A stretch of DNA of 14,788 nucleotides from positions 1-14,788 of the forward strand of contig JBGAOK010000091.1 of assembly GCA_044221805.1 (NCBI GenBank). Direction: 5' to 3'. Under the pieces are notes generated by a model. That model did no database searches. It saw only the letters and a program-made list of their open reading frames with translations, and was not told the DNA's origin. Made by a program: the position numbers and the translations under genes. The DNA comes from Meridianimarinicoccus sp044221805 (GTDB lineage: Bacteria > Pseudomonadota > Alphaproteobacteria > Rhodobacterales > Rhodobacteraceae). Each line of letters starts with the position of its first letter. Position 1 is the first letter of the stretch. Shown in pieces: positions 7,269 to 13,984 of the stretch.

Positions 7269-8552
7269 CTAGATCACCGCGCCGCCGACGAATTCGTAGA
7301 GCACCATCGACAGATCGTCCGGGAAGGTGTCGCCGCCGTGGTAGCGGGACAGATCCCAGTTCAGCGCCTCGAGCAGGGCCGGGCCGGCGACGTCGCGGTT
7401 CTGCGCCAGAAGCTCGGCCAGCCCTTCTTCGGCCAGCAGCGTGCCGGCGGGGTCGGGGCATTCGGTCAGCCCGTCCGAGGCCAGCACGAGCCGGTCGCCC
7501 GGGGCAAGCTCGATGCGCACCCGGTCGTAGGTGGCGCCGTCGATCAGCCCCACCGGCAGGCCGCCCTGACCGTGGAACTCGACCGCGCCGCCGGCGCGTT
7601 GCACCACCGGGTGCGGGTGGCCGGCCTGGGTCAGCTCGACCACGCCGGTGGTCAGGTCGGCCAGGGCATAGGCGATGGTGCAGTAGAGGTCGCTCTGGAT
7701 CACCGTGGTCAGAAGGTCGTTGAACCTTGCCACGACCTCCTCGGGGGGAAGGATGCGGAAGCGACCGCCGCCCTCGTGGCGCAGGGCGATGTTGTGCTCG
7801 GGCGAGGCGGTGCTGAAATGGCCGGCCAGCCGGGCGGTCATCAGCGCCGAGCTGATCCCGTGCCCCGAGACGTCGATGGAATAGAGCCCGATCTGGGTCG
7901 GGCCGGCGCGGAAATGGCCGACAAGGTCGCCGCCCACATGGCCCGAGGACCGCAGCAGGAGCGAGACCTGCGCCGCGCCGAAATCCCGGAAGCGGTCGCG
8001 CAGCAGCGCCTGCTGCAGCTTCCGCGCCTCGCGCAGGTCGCTTTCGATCAGGTCGTAGAGCCGCTGCTTCTCGGCCAGGGTCTCGCCGATCAGGCGGTTC
8101 TTCTCGGAAAGCTGGTGCTGCATGTCCAGCAGCCGGAACCCCGCCTTGATCCGGGCGCGCAGTTCCTCGCCGTTCACCGGCTTGGCGAGGAAGTCGTCGG
8201 CGCCGTTCTCGAACCCTTCGGCGATCTCGGCGCGTTCGTTCTTAGAGGTCAGCAGGATGAAATAGACATAGTCGGCATCGCCCCGCTGGCGAAGGGCGCG
8301 GCACAGTTCGGGACCGGTCAGGCCCGGCATCATCCAGTCGCTGAGCACCAGATCGATGCGGTGTTCGATCACCAGCGCCAGCGCCTGGGCGCCATCCTCG
8401 GCCTCGAACACCTCGAATCCGGAGCGGCGCAGCGGCGCGGCCAGCAGCATCCGCTGCGCCCGGCTGTCGTCGGCGACAAGGATCCGCGGCCCCCGGAGGG
8501 GCGCAGACTCACTGTCATCTGGTCCGCGCGCCACGCGCGCCGGGCTGTTCAT
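7269..8552 (-). CDS. Response regulator fused to PP2C/SpoIIE-type phosphatase (RsbU/RbaY-like)
   Basis: A 427-residue signalling protein in three parts. Residues 22-142 are a receiver domain with acidic pocket D28-D29, phosphoacceptor D72 in SDWMMPG, switch T102 and K124 in LAKPVNG. Residues 143-190 form a charged heptad-like helix, a probable coiled-coil linker. Residues 195-427 are a PPM/SpoIIE serine phosphatase with metal-site motifs VGGDL (D209), DVSGHG (D227), SDGLTE (D360) and DDLSMV (D412-D413), all present, so it should be active. By family analogy phosphorylation of D72 would control removal of phosphate from an anti-anti-sigma (STAS) protein in a partner switch; RbaY of Rhodobacter capsulatus has this architecture. 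No STAS protein, anti-sigma kinase or histidine kinase lies in the window. ATG at 8552 has only a weak G-rich ribosome site. Divergent from an HPt gene. Confidence 0.9.
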   Translation of the reverse strand: MNSPARVARGPDDSESAPLRGPRILVADDSRAQRMLLAAPLRRSGFEVFEAEDGAQALALVIEHRIDLVLSDWMMPGLTGPELCRALRQRGDADYVYFILLTSKNERAEIAEGFENGADDFLAKPVNGEELRARIKAGFRLLDMQHQLSEKNRLIGETLAEKQRLYDLIESDLREARKLQQALLRDRFRDFGAAQVSLLLRSSGHVGGDLVGHFRAGPTQIGLYSIDVSGHGISSALMTARLAGHFSTASPEHNIALRHEGGGRFRILPPEEVVARFNDLLTTVIQSDLYCTIAYALADLTTGVVELTQAGHPHPVVQRAGGAVEFHGQGGLPVGLIDGATYDRVRIELAPGDRLVLASDGLTECPDPAGTLLAEEGLAELLAQNRDVAGPALLEALNWDLSRYHGGDTFPDDLSMVLYEFVGGAVI

Positions 8553-8705
8553 GTGGTGTGCCCCCGGTTCTTCGAATCCTCATTGACAGGCCCGTCTTAA
8601 GCGAGGGTGAAGCCTAAAATTCTATGAATTCTGGTCACTTGGGATTAAGGCGCGCGGGCTAGTCTGGGCCATGGGCAAGGGGTGCCCACCAAGGGGTGAG
8701 ACGGA
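8553..8705. promoter_or_regulatory. Divergent regulatory region between phosphatase and HPt genes
   Basis: This 153-base gap must hold start signals for both genes. It contains an AT-rich patch (8615-8648) that stands out from the GC-rich surroundings. That patch has the direct repeat AATTCT-ATG-AATTCT (8618-8632). On the minus strand GTGACC and TAGGCT are 16 bases apart, a weak promoter match for the phosphatase gene. On the plus strand TTGACA (8583-8588) has no good -10 box at the right distance. Near the HPt start, TGGGCA (8672-8677) can pair with TGCCCA (8683-8688) around AGGGG. No promoter is certain. Confidence 0.4.
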
Positions 8706-9050
8706 ATGGACTGGACACGGGTACACGAACTCCGCGAGGAGGTCGGCGCAGACGCCTTTTCGGAAGTGCTGGCGCTGTTCCTTGAGGAAACCGACGGGAT
8801 GGCGCAGCAACTGGCCGCGGGCGCCGATCCGTCCCGGCTGGCCGACGACATGCATTTCATGAAGGGGGCCGCTCTGAACCTCGGCTTCGACGAGCTGGCA
8901 TCGGCCTGCCACGGCGCCGAATCGCTCGCCCGGCAGGGTCAGGGGGCGACGGTGGACGTGCCGGCGATCCTCGCCTGCTATGCACGGTCGCGGGCGGCGC
9001 TTCTGGCCGACCAGGACAGTCTCGGCTTCCGCTTCGCCGAGGCCGGCTGA
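8706..9050 (+). CDS. Stand-alone HPt (histidine phosphotransfer) domain protein
   Basis: A 114-residue all-helical protein that is essentially one HPt domain. The motif HFMKGAALNLGF (50-61) fits the family pattern H-x-x-K-G-x-x-x-x-x-G, with H50 as the phosphorylated histidine and K53-G54 conserved. HPt proteins pass phosphoryl groups between receiver domains in multistep relays in the cytoplasm. No kinase or receiver domain is attached. The start is fixed by GGTGAG (8695-8700), five bases before the ATG. Transcribed divergently from the receiver-phosphatase gene, whose receiver is the obvious candidate partner, though this is inference. It ends 7 bases from the convergent ilvA stop with no terminator between. 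The alternative, that it is a non-phosphorylatable decoy, is unlikely since H50 is present. Confidence 0.87.
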   Translation: MDWTRVHELREEVGADAFSEVLALFLEETDGMAQQLAAGADPSRLADDMHFMKGAALNLGFDELASACHGAESLARQGQGATVDVPAILACYARSRAALLADQDSLGFRFAEAG

Positions 9051-9057
9051 GCACCGA

Positions 9058-10305
9058 TCAGATCAGGAACTCGGCCAGGGCCTGGTTTCCGGTGATGTCG
9101 TCATAGACGAAGCCCTTTGCGTCCATCCGGGCGTAGAGCGCGTCGAAATTCGCCGCATGCCCGGTCTCGATCCCGATCAGGACCGAGCCGAAGTTGCGCG
9201 CCGATTTTTTCAGGTACTCGAACCGGGCGATGTCATCCTCCGGGCCGAGAAGTTCGAGAAAGTCCCGCAATGCGCCGGGCCGCTGCGGCAGGCGCAGGAT
9301 GAAGTACTTCTTCAGCCCGGCGAATCGCTGGGCGCGTTCCTTCACGTCAGGCAGGCGTTCGAAGTCGAAATTCCCCCCCGACGTCACGCAGACCACGGTT
9401 TGTCCGGCGATGGCCGGGGCCAGCGGCGTCAGTGCGTCGACCGCCAGTGCGCCGGCGGGTTCCAGCACGATCCCCTCGATGTTCAGCATCTCCATCAGGG
9501 TGACGCAGATCCGGTCCTCGGGCGCCACCAGCACATCGGCCGGGTCGGTGCCCGACAGCGCCGCGAAGGTCAGCTCGCCGACCCGCGCCACCGCGGCGCC
9601 ATCGACGAAATTGTCGACCTTCTTCAGGGTCTCGGGATGCCCCGCCGCCAGCGCGGCGGTCAGCGAGGCGCCGCCGGCCGGCTCGACCAGCCTGAGCCCG
9701 GTTTCCGGCGCGGTCTCGGCCAGGAACCGCTTCACCCCGGCCGCCAGACCGCCGCCGCCCACCGGCAGCACCACCAGGTCGGGGGCCCGGCCAAGCTGGT
9801 CCAGCATCTCGACCGCGACCGAGGCCTGCCCCTCGATCACGTCCGGGTCGTCGAAGGGCGCCAGGAAGTGCCCCTCGACCTGGGCGCAATAGGCCTGCGC
9901 CGCCGCCAGGGTCTGGTCGAAATAGTCCCCCACCAGTTCGATGGCGATGGCGTCGCCGCCGAAGGTCCGGGTCTTCAGGATCTTCTGCTGCGGCGTGGTC
10001 ACCGGCATGAAGATCGTGCCATGGACGCCGAAATGGCGGCAGACATAGGCCACGCCCTGGGCATGGTTGCCGGCGCTGGCGCAGACGAAGCGGGTCTGGG
10101 ACGGCTCGGCCGCCCGGACCTTGCGCATGGCGTTGAAGGCGCCGCGGATCTTGTAGGACCGGACCGGGCTCAGGTCCTCGCGCTTGAGCCAGATCTCGGC
10201 GCCGAAACGCTCGGACAGGTGGTCGTTGCGCAAGAGCGGCGTCGGCGGAAACAGCGCGCGCATCCGGGCGGTCGCCGCGAGGGCGGCATCGGCAAAACTG
10301 GTCAT
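9058..10305 (-). CDS. ilvA: Threonine ammonia-lyase (biosynthetic threonine dehydratase)
   Basis: A PLP enzyme converting threonine to 2-oxobutanoate and ammonia, the committed step to isoleucine. Numbered from the ATG at 10305 (415 residues), the cofactor lysine is K52 in RSYKIRGA, the substrate loop is SAGNHAQG (77-84) and the phosphate-binding glycines are GGGG (183-186). The last 90 residues form a single ACT-like regulatory domain, so this is the short form, not the two-ACT form of about 514 residues in E. coli. Isoleucine feedback control is therefore expected but may differ in detail. The frame extends six codons upstream to a TTG at 10323, but the ATG has AGAAGG just upstream and is preferred. 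Monocistronic here; convergent with the HPt gene and divergent from a thioesterase gene. No ilv leader or attenuator was seen. Confidence 0.94.
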   Translation of the reverse strand: MTSFADAALAATARMRALFPPTPLLRNDHLSERFGAEIWLKREDLSPVRSYKIRGAFNAMRKVRAAEPSQTRFVCASAGNHAQGVAYVCRHFGVHGTIFMPVTTPQQKILKTRTFGGDAIAIELVGDYFDQTLAAAQAYCAQVEGHFLAPFDDPDVIEGQASVAVEMLDQLGRAPDLVVLPVGGGGLAAGVKRFLAETAPETGLRLVEPAGGASLTAALAAGHPETLKKVDNFVDGAAVARVGELTFAALSGTDPADVLVAPEDRICVTLMEMLNIEGIVLEPAGALAVDALTPLAPAIAGQTVVCVTSGGNFDFERLPDVKERAQRFAGLKKYFILRLPQRPGALRDFLELLGPEDDIARFEYLKKSARNFGSVLIGIETGHAANFDALYARMDAKGFVYDDITGNQALAEFLI

Positions 10306-10352
10306 GGCGCCTTCTGCGCGCAAAGCCGCGCCTTGGCAAGCGGGCGGCTGGG

Positions 10353-10380
10353 TTGAGCCGGCGCCCGCCCGGATCTAGCC
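10353..10380 (+). promoter_or_regulatory. Candidate promoter for the thioesterase gene
   Basis: TTGAGC (10353-10358) is followed after 16 bases by CTAGCC (10375-10380), giving a start near 10387 and a leader of about 20 bases that holds the ribosome site. On the opposite strand the same CTAG centre reads CTAGAT, a fair -10 box for ilvA, but with no good -35 box at standard distance. The rest of the 103-base divergent gap (10306-10408) shows only GC-rich sequence. Confidence 0.35.
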
Positions 10381-10408
10381 TTGGCCGAACAGGCGAAAGG
10401 GCAAGGCT

Positions 10409-10831
10409 ATGGCACGGCGGATCGAACTGTCACGCGGCGTGGTGCATCCCTGGCATCACGACCATTTCGGGCATATGAACGTGCGCCACTATGCGCCGTT
10501 CTTCGACGATGCCTCGTACCACCTGTGGACCCGGCTCGGCCTGCCCTATTCCCGGATGATCGAGGATCACGGCATCCATTGCGTCACCGCGCAGGCGACC
10601 ACGAACTTCCTGAAGGAACTGACCGCCGGCGACCTGATCGCGATCGACGGTTGGGTGGCCAGGGTCGGCACCAAAAGCGTGACCTTCCGGCTCGAGATGC
10701 GCCACGCCGACACCGGCGCGCTGCACGCCACCTATGATCTGGTCGAGGTGTTCTTCGACCCGAAGACCCGAAGCTCGACGGCGATGCCGGAGGCGGTGCG
10801 CGCCACCCTCGCCGCCTGGCTGTCCGACTGA
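10409..10831 (+). CDS. Acyl-CoA thioesterase, 4HBT/YbgC-like hotdog fold
   Basis: A 140-residue single hotdog-domain protein. The N-terminal motif HHDHFGHMNVRHYAPFFDDA carries the D-x-x-G-H-x-x-N-x-x-Y pattern of 4-hydroxybenzoyl-CoA thioesterase-type enzymes, with D18 as the likely catalytic acid. The later stretches TNFLKELTAGD and DLVEVFFDP fit the central strands of the fold. It should hydrolyse an acyl-CoA thioester in the cytoplasm; the acyl group is unknown. Start ATG at 10409 is supported by GAAAGG (10395-10400), eight bases upstream. Transcribed alone, divergent from ilvA, and followed 14 bases after its stop by the first of two tandem palindromes. No link to isoleucine synthesis is evident. 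Confidence 0.85.
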   Translation: MARRIELSRGVVHPWHHDHFGHMNVRHYAPFFDDASYHLWTRLGLPYSRMIEDHGIHCVTAQATTNFLKELTAGDLIAIDGWVARVGTKSVTFRLEMRHADTGALHATYDLVEVFFDPKTRSSTAMPEAVRATLAAWLSD

Positions 10832-10845
10832 CCCGGCGGATGCCC

Positions 10846-10869
10846 GCAAAAGTCTTGCAAGACTTTTGC
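10846..10869. terminator. Perfect 24-bp palindrome, probable bidirectional terminator
   Basis: GCAAAAGTCTTG is followed at once by its exact reverse complement, giving a 24-base perfect palindrome. An A-run enters and a T-run leaves the stem on both strands, the shape of a bidirectional intrinsic terminator between the convergent thioesterase (stop 10831) and dxs (stop 10901) genes. The stem is only moderately GC-rich. It abuts a second hairpin, and both are centred on TTGCAA, so a dispersed repeat or protein-binding site is also possible. Confidence 0.65.
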
Positions 10870-10870
10870 A

Positions 10871-10891
10871 AAGAGCCTTTGCAAGGCTCTT
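10871..10891. terminator. Second hairpin, probable dxs operon terminator
   Basis: AAGAGCCTT (10871-10879) pairs perfectly with AAGGCTCTT (10883-10891) around TGC. It lies 9 bases beyond the dxs stop, so it is the first structure met by polymerase leaving the operon on the minus strand, where TTTGC follows the stem. It is adjacent to the 24-base palindrome and shares the GCAAA and TTGCAA elements, so the pair looks like a duplication with divergence. Confidence 0.6.
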
Positions 10892-10900
10892 GCGTCAGCC

Positions 10901-12829
10901 CTATCCCCGCCGCGCTGCCAGCCGTTCGACGCCCAGGACTTCCAGCACCTTCGCCTCGATGTCGCCGGCGTTCATCGCGGCGACCGCGTACATTTCCTCG
11001 GGGCTGGCCTGGTCGATGAAGCTGTCGGGCAGCACCATGGAGCGGAAGCGCAGGCCGCGGTCGAAGACGCCGGCCTCGGCCAGGCACTGGGCGACGTGGC
11101 TGCCGAAGCCGCCGATCGCGCCTTCCTCGATGGTGATCAGCGCCTCGTGGCTGGCGGCAAGGCCAAGGATCAGCTCGCGGTCCAGCGGCCTGGCGAAGCG
11201 GGCATCGGCGACGGTCGGGCTGATGCCCCGGGCCACCAGCGATTCGCGCGCCTTCATCACCTCGGAGAGCCGCGTCCCGAAGGACAGGATCGCGACGCGC
11301 GCGCCTTCGGCGATCATCCGGCCCTTGCCGATCGGCAGCGGCACGCCGCGCTCGGGCATCTCGACGCCGGTGCCTTCGCCGCGGGGGAAGCGGAAGGCGA
11401 TCGGGCCGTCGTCATGGGCGGCGGCGGTGGCCACCATGTGGACCAGCTCGGCCTCGTCGGCGGCGGCCATCACGGTAAAGCCGGGCAGGTTGGCCAGAAA
11501 GGCGATGTCGAAGCTGCCGGCATGGGTGGCGCCGTCGGCGCCCACCAGCCCGGCCCGGTCGATGGCGAAGCGCACCGGCAGGCGCTGGATCGCCACGTCA
11601 TGGACCACCTGGTCATAGCCTCGCTGGAGGAAGGTCGAATACATCGCGCAGAACGGGCGCATGCCGCCGGCGGCAAGCCCGGCGGCAAAGGTCACGCCGT
11701 GCTGCTCGGCGATGCCCACGTCGAAGCAGCGCGAGGGATAGCGTTCGGCGAACTGGTTCAGCCCGGTGCCGTCCTGCATCGCCGCGGTGACCGCGACGAT
11801 GCGGTCATCCGCGGCCGCGGCGGCCAGCAGGCTGTCGGCAAAGACCCGGGTATAGGACGGCGCGTTCGACGGCGCCTTCTTCTGCTCACCGGTGCCGACG
11901 TCGAACTTCGCCGTGGCATGGCCGCGGTCATCGCGCTCCTCGGCCGGGGCATAGCCCTTGCCCTTCTTGGTGATGACATGGATCAGGATCGGGCCGCGGG
12001 CGCGCTCGCGCACGGTGCGCAGGACGGGAAGCAGCTGGTCCATGTCATGGCCGTCGATCGGGCCGAGATAGCTGAAGCCCAGTTCCTCGAACAGGGTGCC
12101 GCCCACCGCCATGTGCTTGATGAGGTCCTTCGCCCGTTTCGCGCCTTCCTGCAGCGGCCCGGGCAGCAGGCTGACCGCGCCCTTGGCGGCCTGCTTCAGC
12201 TCCTGGAACGGCGCGCCGGCATAGAGCCGCGACAGGTACGAGGACAGCGCCCCCACCGGGGGCGAGATCGACATCTCGTTGTCGTTCAGGATGACGATCA
12301 TCCGCTTCTTCAGGTGGCCGGCATTGTTCATCGCCTCGAAGGCCATGCCGGCGGACATGGCGCCGTCCCCGATCACCGCGATCACGTCGCCGATGCCGTG
12401 GTCGGGCGCACCGCCCAGATCGCGGGCCACGGCAAAGCCCAGCGCCGCCGAGATCGAGGTCGAGGAATGCGCCGCCCCGAACGGGTCATAGGGGCTTTCC
12501 GACCGCTTGGTGAAGCCCGACAGCCCGTCCTTCTGGCGCAGGGTGCGGATCCGCTCGCGCCGGCCGGTCAGGATCTTGTGCGGATAGCACTGGTGGCCGA
12601 CATCCCAGATCAGCTTGTCATGGGGCGTGTCGAACACCGCGTGGATCGCCACGGTCAGCTCGACCACGCCCAGCCCCGCGCCCAGATGGCCGCCGGTCAC
12701 CGACACCGCGCTGATCGTCTCGGCGCGCAGCTCGGCGGCAAGCCGTGCCAGATCGGCATCCGAGAAGGATTTCAGGTCGGCCGGGCGGGACACACGGTCC
12801 AGAAGCGGGGTCACCGGTCGGTCGGACAT
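10901..12829 (-). CDS. dxs: 1-deoxy-D-xylulose-5-phosphate synthase
   Basis: A 642-residue thiamine-diphosphate transketolase-family enzyme that condenses pyruvate with glyceraldehyde 3-phosphate, the entry and main control point of the MEP isoprenoid pathway. Visible residues are H48 in TGGHLG, the ThDP/Mg motif from GDGAMSAG (154-161) to NDN (182-184), catalytic E375 in GIAEQHG, and the DRAGLVGADGATHAG segment (424-438) with H436. Full length for the family. Start ATG at 12829 has AGAGG seven bases upstream. It begins 15 bases after ispA and is the last gene of the HDAC-like/xseB/ispA/dxs operon, ending in TAG before a double hairpin. Alphaproteobacteria often carry two dxs copies; whether a second exists cannot be judged here. 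Confidence 0.97.
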   Translation of the reverse strand: MSDRPVTPLLDRVSRPADLKSFSDADLARLAAELRAETISAVSVTGGHLGAGLGVVELTVAIHAVFDTPHDKLIWDVGHQCYPHKILTGRRERIRTLRQKDGLSGFTKRSESPYDPFGAAHSSTSISAALGFAVARDLGGAPDHGIGDVIAVIGDGAMSAGMAFEAMNNAGHLKKRMIVILNDNEMSISPPVGALSSYLSRLYAGAPFQELKQAAKGAVSLLPGPLQEGAKRAKDLIKHMAVGGTLFEELGFSYLGPIDGHDMDQLLPVLRTVRERARGPILIHVITKKGKGYAPAEERDDRGHATAKFDVGTGEQKKAPSNAPSYTRVFADSLLAAAAADDRIVAVTAAMQDGTGLNQFAERYPSRCFDVGIAEQHGVTFAAGLAAGGMRPFCAMYSTFLQRGYDQVVHDVAIQRLPVRFAIDRAGLVGADGATHAGSFDIAFLANLPGFTVMAAADEAELVHMVATAAAHDDGPIAFRFPRGEGTGVEMPERGVPLPIGKGRMIAEGARVAILSFGTRLSEVMKARESLVARGISPTVADARFARPLDRELILGLAASHEALITIEEGAIGGFGSHVAQCLAEAGVFDRGLRFRSMVLPDSFIDQASPEEMYAVAAMNAGDIEAKVLEVLGVERLAARRG

Positions 12830-12844
12830 GGCGTTGCCTCTCGG

Positions 12845-13714
12845 TCAGGATTGCCGGGAGATAACGAACCGGGCGGCATCGCGCAAGATTTCCGCATCCG
12901 CGCCATAGGGCGCCAGCGCCGCACAGGCCTCGTCCACCAGCGCCGCCGCCCGCGCCCGGGCGCCGTCGAGGCCCAGCAGGCTGACGAACGTCGCCTTGCC
13001 GGCGGCTTCGTCCTTGCGCAGCCGCTTGCCCGCGGCCTGCGGGTCGCCCGCGACATCGAGGATGTCGTCGGCGATCTGGAAGGCAAGCCCCATCGCCCCG
13101 GCATAGGCGGACAGCGCCGAAGGATCGTCGCCCGACAGCCGCGCACCGGCCTCGGCCGACCAGCGGATCAGCGCGCCGGTCTTGCAAGCCTGCAGACGGG
13201 TGATCTGCTCGACGCCCAATGGCATCCCGGCGGTTTCCGCCGCGATGTCCAGCGCCTGCCCCAGCACCATCCCGTCGATCCCCGAGGCGCGCGCCAGTGC
13301 CGCCACCAGATCGACGCGCACCTCGGCCGGGCCGGTCTCGGGCCGGGCCAGGCATTCGAAGGCCAGCGTCTGCAGCGCGTCGCCCGCCAGCACCGCCGCC
13401 GCCTCGTCCCAGACCTTGTGGACCGTGGGCTGGCCCCGGCGCAGGTCGTCGTCGTCCATGCAGGGCAGGTCGTCATGGACCAGCGAATAGGCATGCAGCG
13501 CCTCGATCGCCATCGCCGGAAACACCGCGCGTTCGGGTCCGACGCCGTGCAGCCGGGCCGATTCCAGCACCAGGAAGCCGCGCATCCGCTTGCCGCCGCG
13601 CAGCGCGTAATCCATCGCGTCCCTGACCGTCACCCCGGCGCGCGGGTCGAGCAGGTCGGCAAAACCCGCCGCGACCAGATCGGCGGCCTCGGCCAGCGCG
13701 TCGGGAAAGGTCAC
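12845..13714 (-). CDS. ispA: Farnesyl/geranyl diphosphate synthase
   Basis: A trans-prenyltransferase that condenses isopentenyl diphosphate with dimethylallyl and geranyl diphosphate, probably making farnesyl diphosphate (289 residues). Motifs are GGKRMR (41-46), the first aspartate-rich motif DDLPCMDDDDLRRG (81-94), KTG (178-180) and the second motif DDILD (216-220). The residues before the first motif (AYSLVHDD) match the farnesyl-type bacterial enzymes, so a C15 product is likely. The start is the GTG at 13714, which overlaps the xseB stop (GTGA). The open frame extends to 13810 inside xseB but that extension is low-complexity and unlike the family. Dxs, 15 bases downstream, supplies the pathway that makes its substrates. 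A geranylgeranyl product cannot be formally excluded. Confidence 0.95.
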   Translation of the reverse strand: MTFPDALAEAADLVAAGFADLLDPRAGVTVRDAMDYALRGGKRMRGFLVLESARLHGVGPERAVFPAMAIEALHAYSLVHDDLPCMDDDDLRRGQPTVHKVWDEAAAVLAGDALQTLAFECLARPETGPAEVRVDLVAALARASGIDGMVLGQALDIAAETAGMPLGVEQITRLQACKTGALIRWSAEAGARLSGDDPSALSAYAGAMGLAFQIADDILDVAGDPQAAGKRLRKDEAAGKATFVSLLGLDGARARAAALVDEACAALAPYGADAEILRDAARFVISRQS

Positions 13715-13968
13715 GTCAGGTCGACCGGCTCGACGCCTTTCGGCTGGCCGCTTTCGTCCAGAAGGATCGCCGCCACCTTTTCCTCGGCCGCTTTCAGCCG
13801 GGCCTCGCAATGGGCCTTGAGCTTGGCGCCGCGTTCATAAAGCCGGATCGATTCCTCGAGCGTCACGTTGCCGGCTTCCAGCGCGCCGACCACCCGGTCC
13901 AGCTCGTCCATCGCCGCCTCGAAGCTCAGCGTCTCGACCGGTATTGCGTCCTTCGCCGTCGTGCTCAT
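13711..13968 (-). CDS. xseB: Exodeoxyribonuclease VII small subunit
   Basis: An 85-residue helical protein with the family core LSFEAAMDELDRVVGALEAG followed by TLEESIRLYERG and a charged helix ending near residue 67. XseB binds several-fold to the XseA catalytic subunit to form exonuclease VII, which degrades single-stranded DNA in mismatch repair and recombination. The partner xseA is not in the window. The ATG at 13968 lies 16 bases after the upstream amidohydrolase stop, and its stop overlaps the ispA start by four bases. Placement upstream of ispA is a common bacterial arrangement. Length is normal to slightly long for the family. Confidence 0.94.
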   Translation of the reverse strand: MSTTAKDAIPVETLSFEAAMDELDRVVGALEAGNVTLEESIRLYERGAKLKAHCEARLKAAEEKVAAILLDESGQPKGVEPVDLT

Positions 13969-13984
13969 CGGCCCGCCCTTTCCG

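Noticed and set aside
6654..8600. A 648-codon plus-strand frame running through hslO's start, the Nudix gene and the phosphatase gene
   Set aside because: It crosses three genes in other frames, has no recognisable domain and is another GC-driven shadow.
8671..8862. A 63-codon plus-strand frame starting before the HPt gene
   Set aside because: It overlaps the HPt gene out of frame and shows no conserved pattern; kept only as a possible regulatory upstream start.
10306..10408. Leader-peptide attenuator or riboswitch before ilvA
   Set aside because: The leader is short, has no run of isoleucine, leucine or valine codons and no conserved hairpin series.
13715..13810. Upstream extension of ispA into xseB by 32 codons
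   Set aside because: The residues are low-complexity (G, R, P), xseB clearly occupies this DNA in another frame, and the GTG at 13714 overlaps the xseB stop in the usual way.
11096..13840. A 914-codon open frame on the plus strand opposite dxs, ispA and xseB
   Set aside because: In very GC-rich DNA stop codons are rare on the strand opposite real genes. The translation is rich in H, Q, R, G and A with no domain, while the minus strand encodes three clear enzymes.
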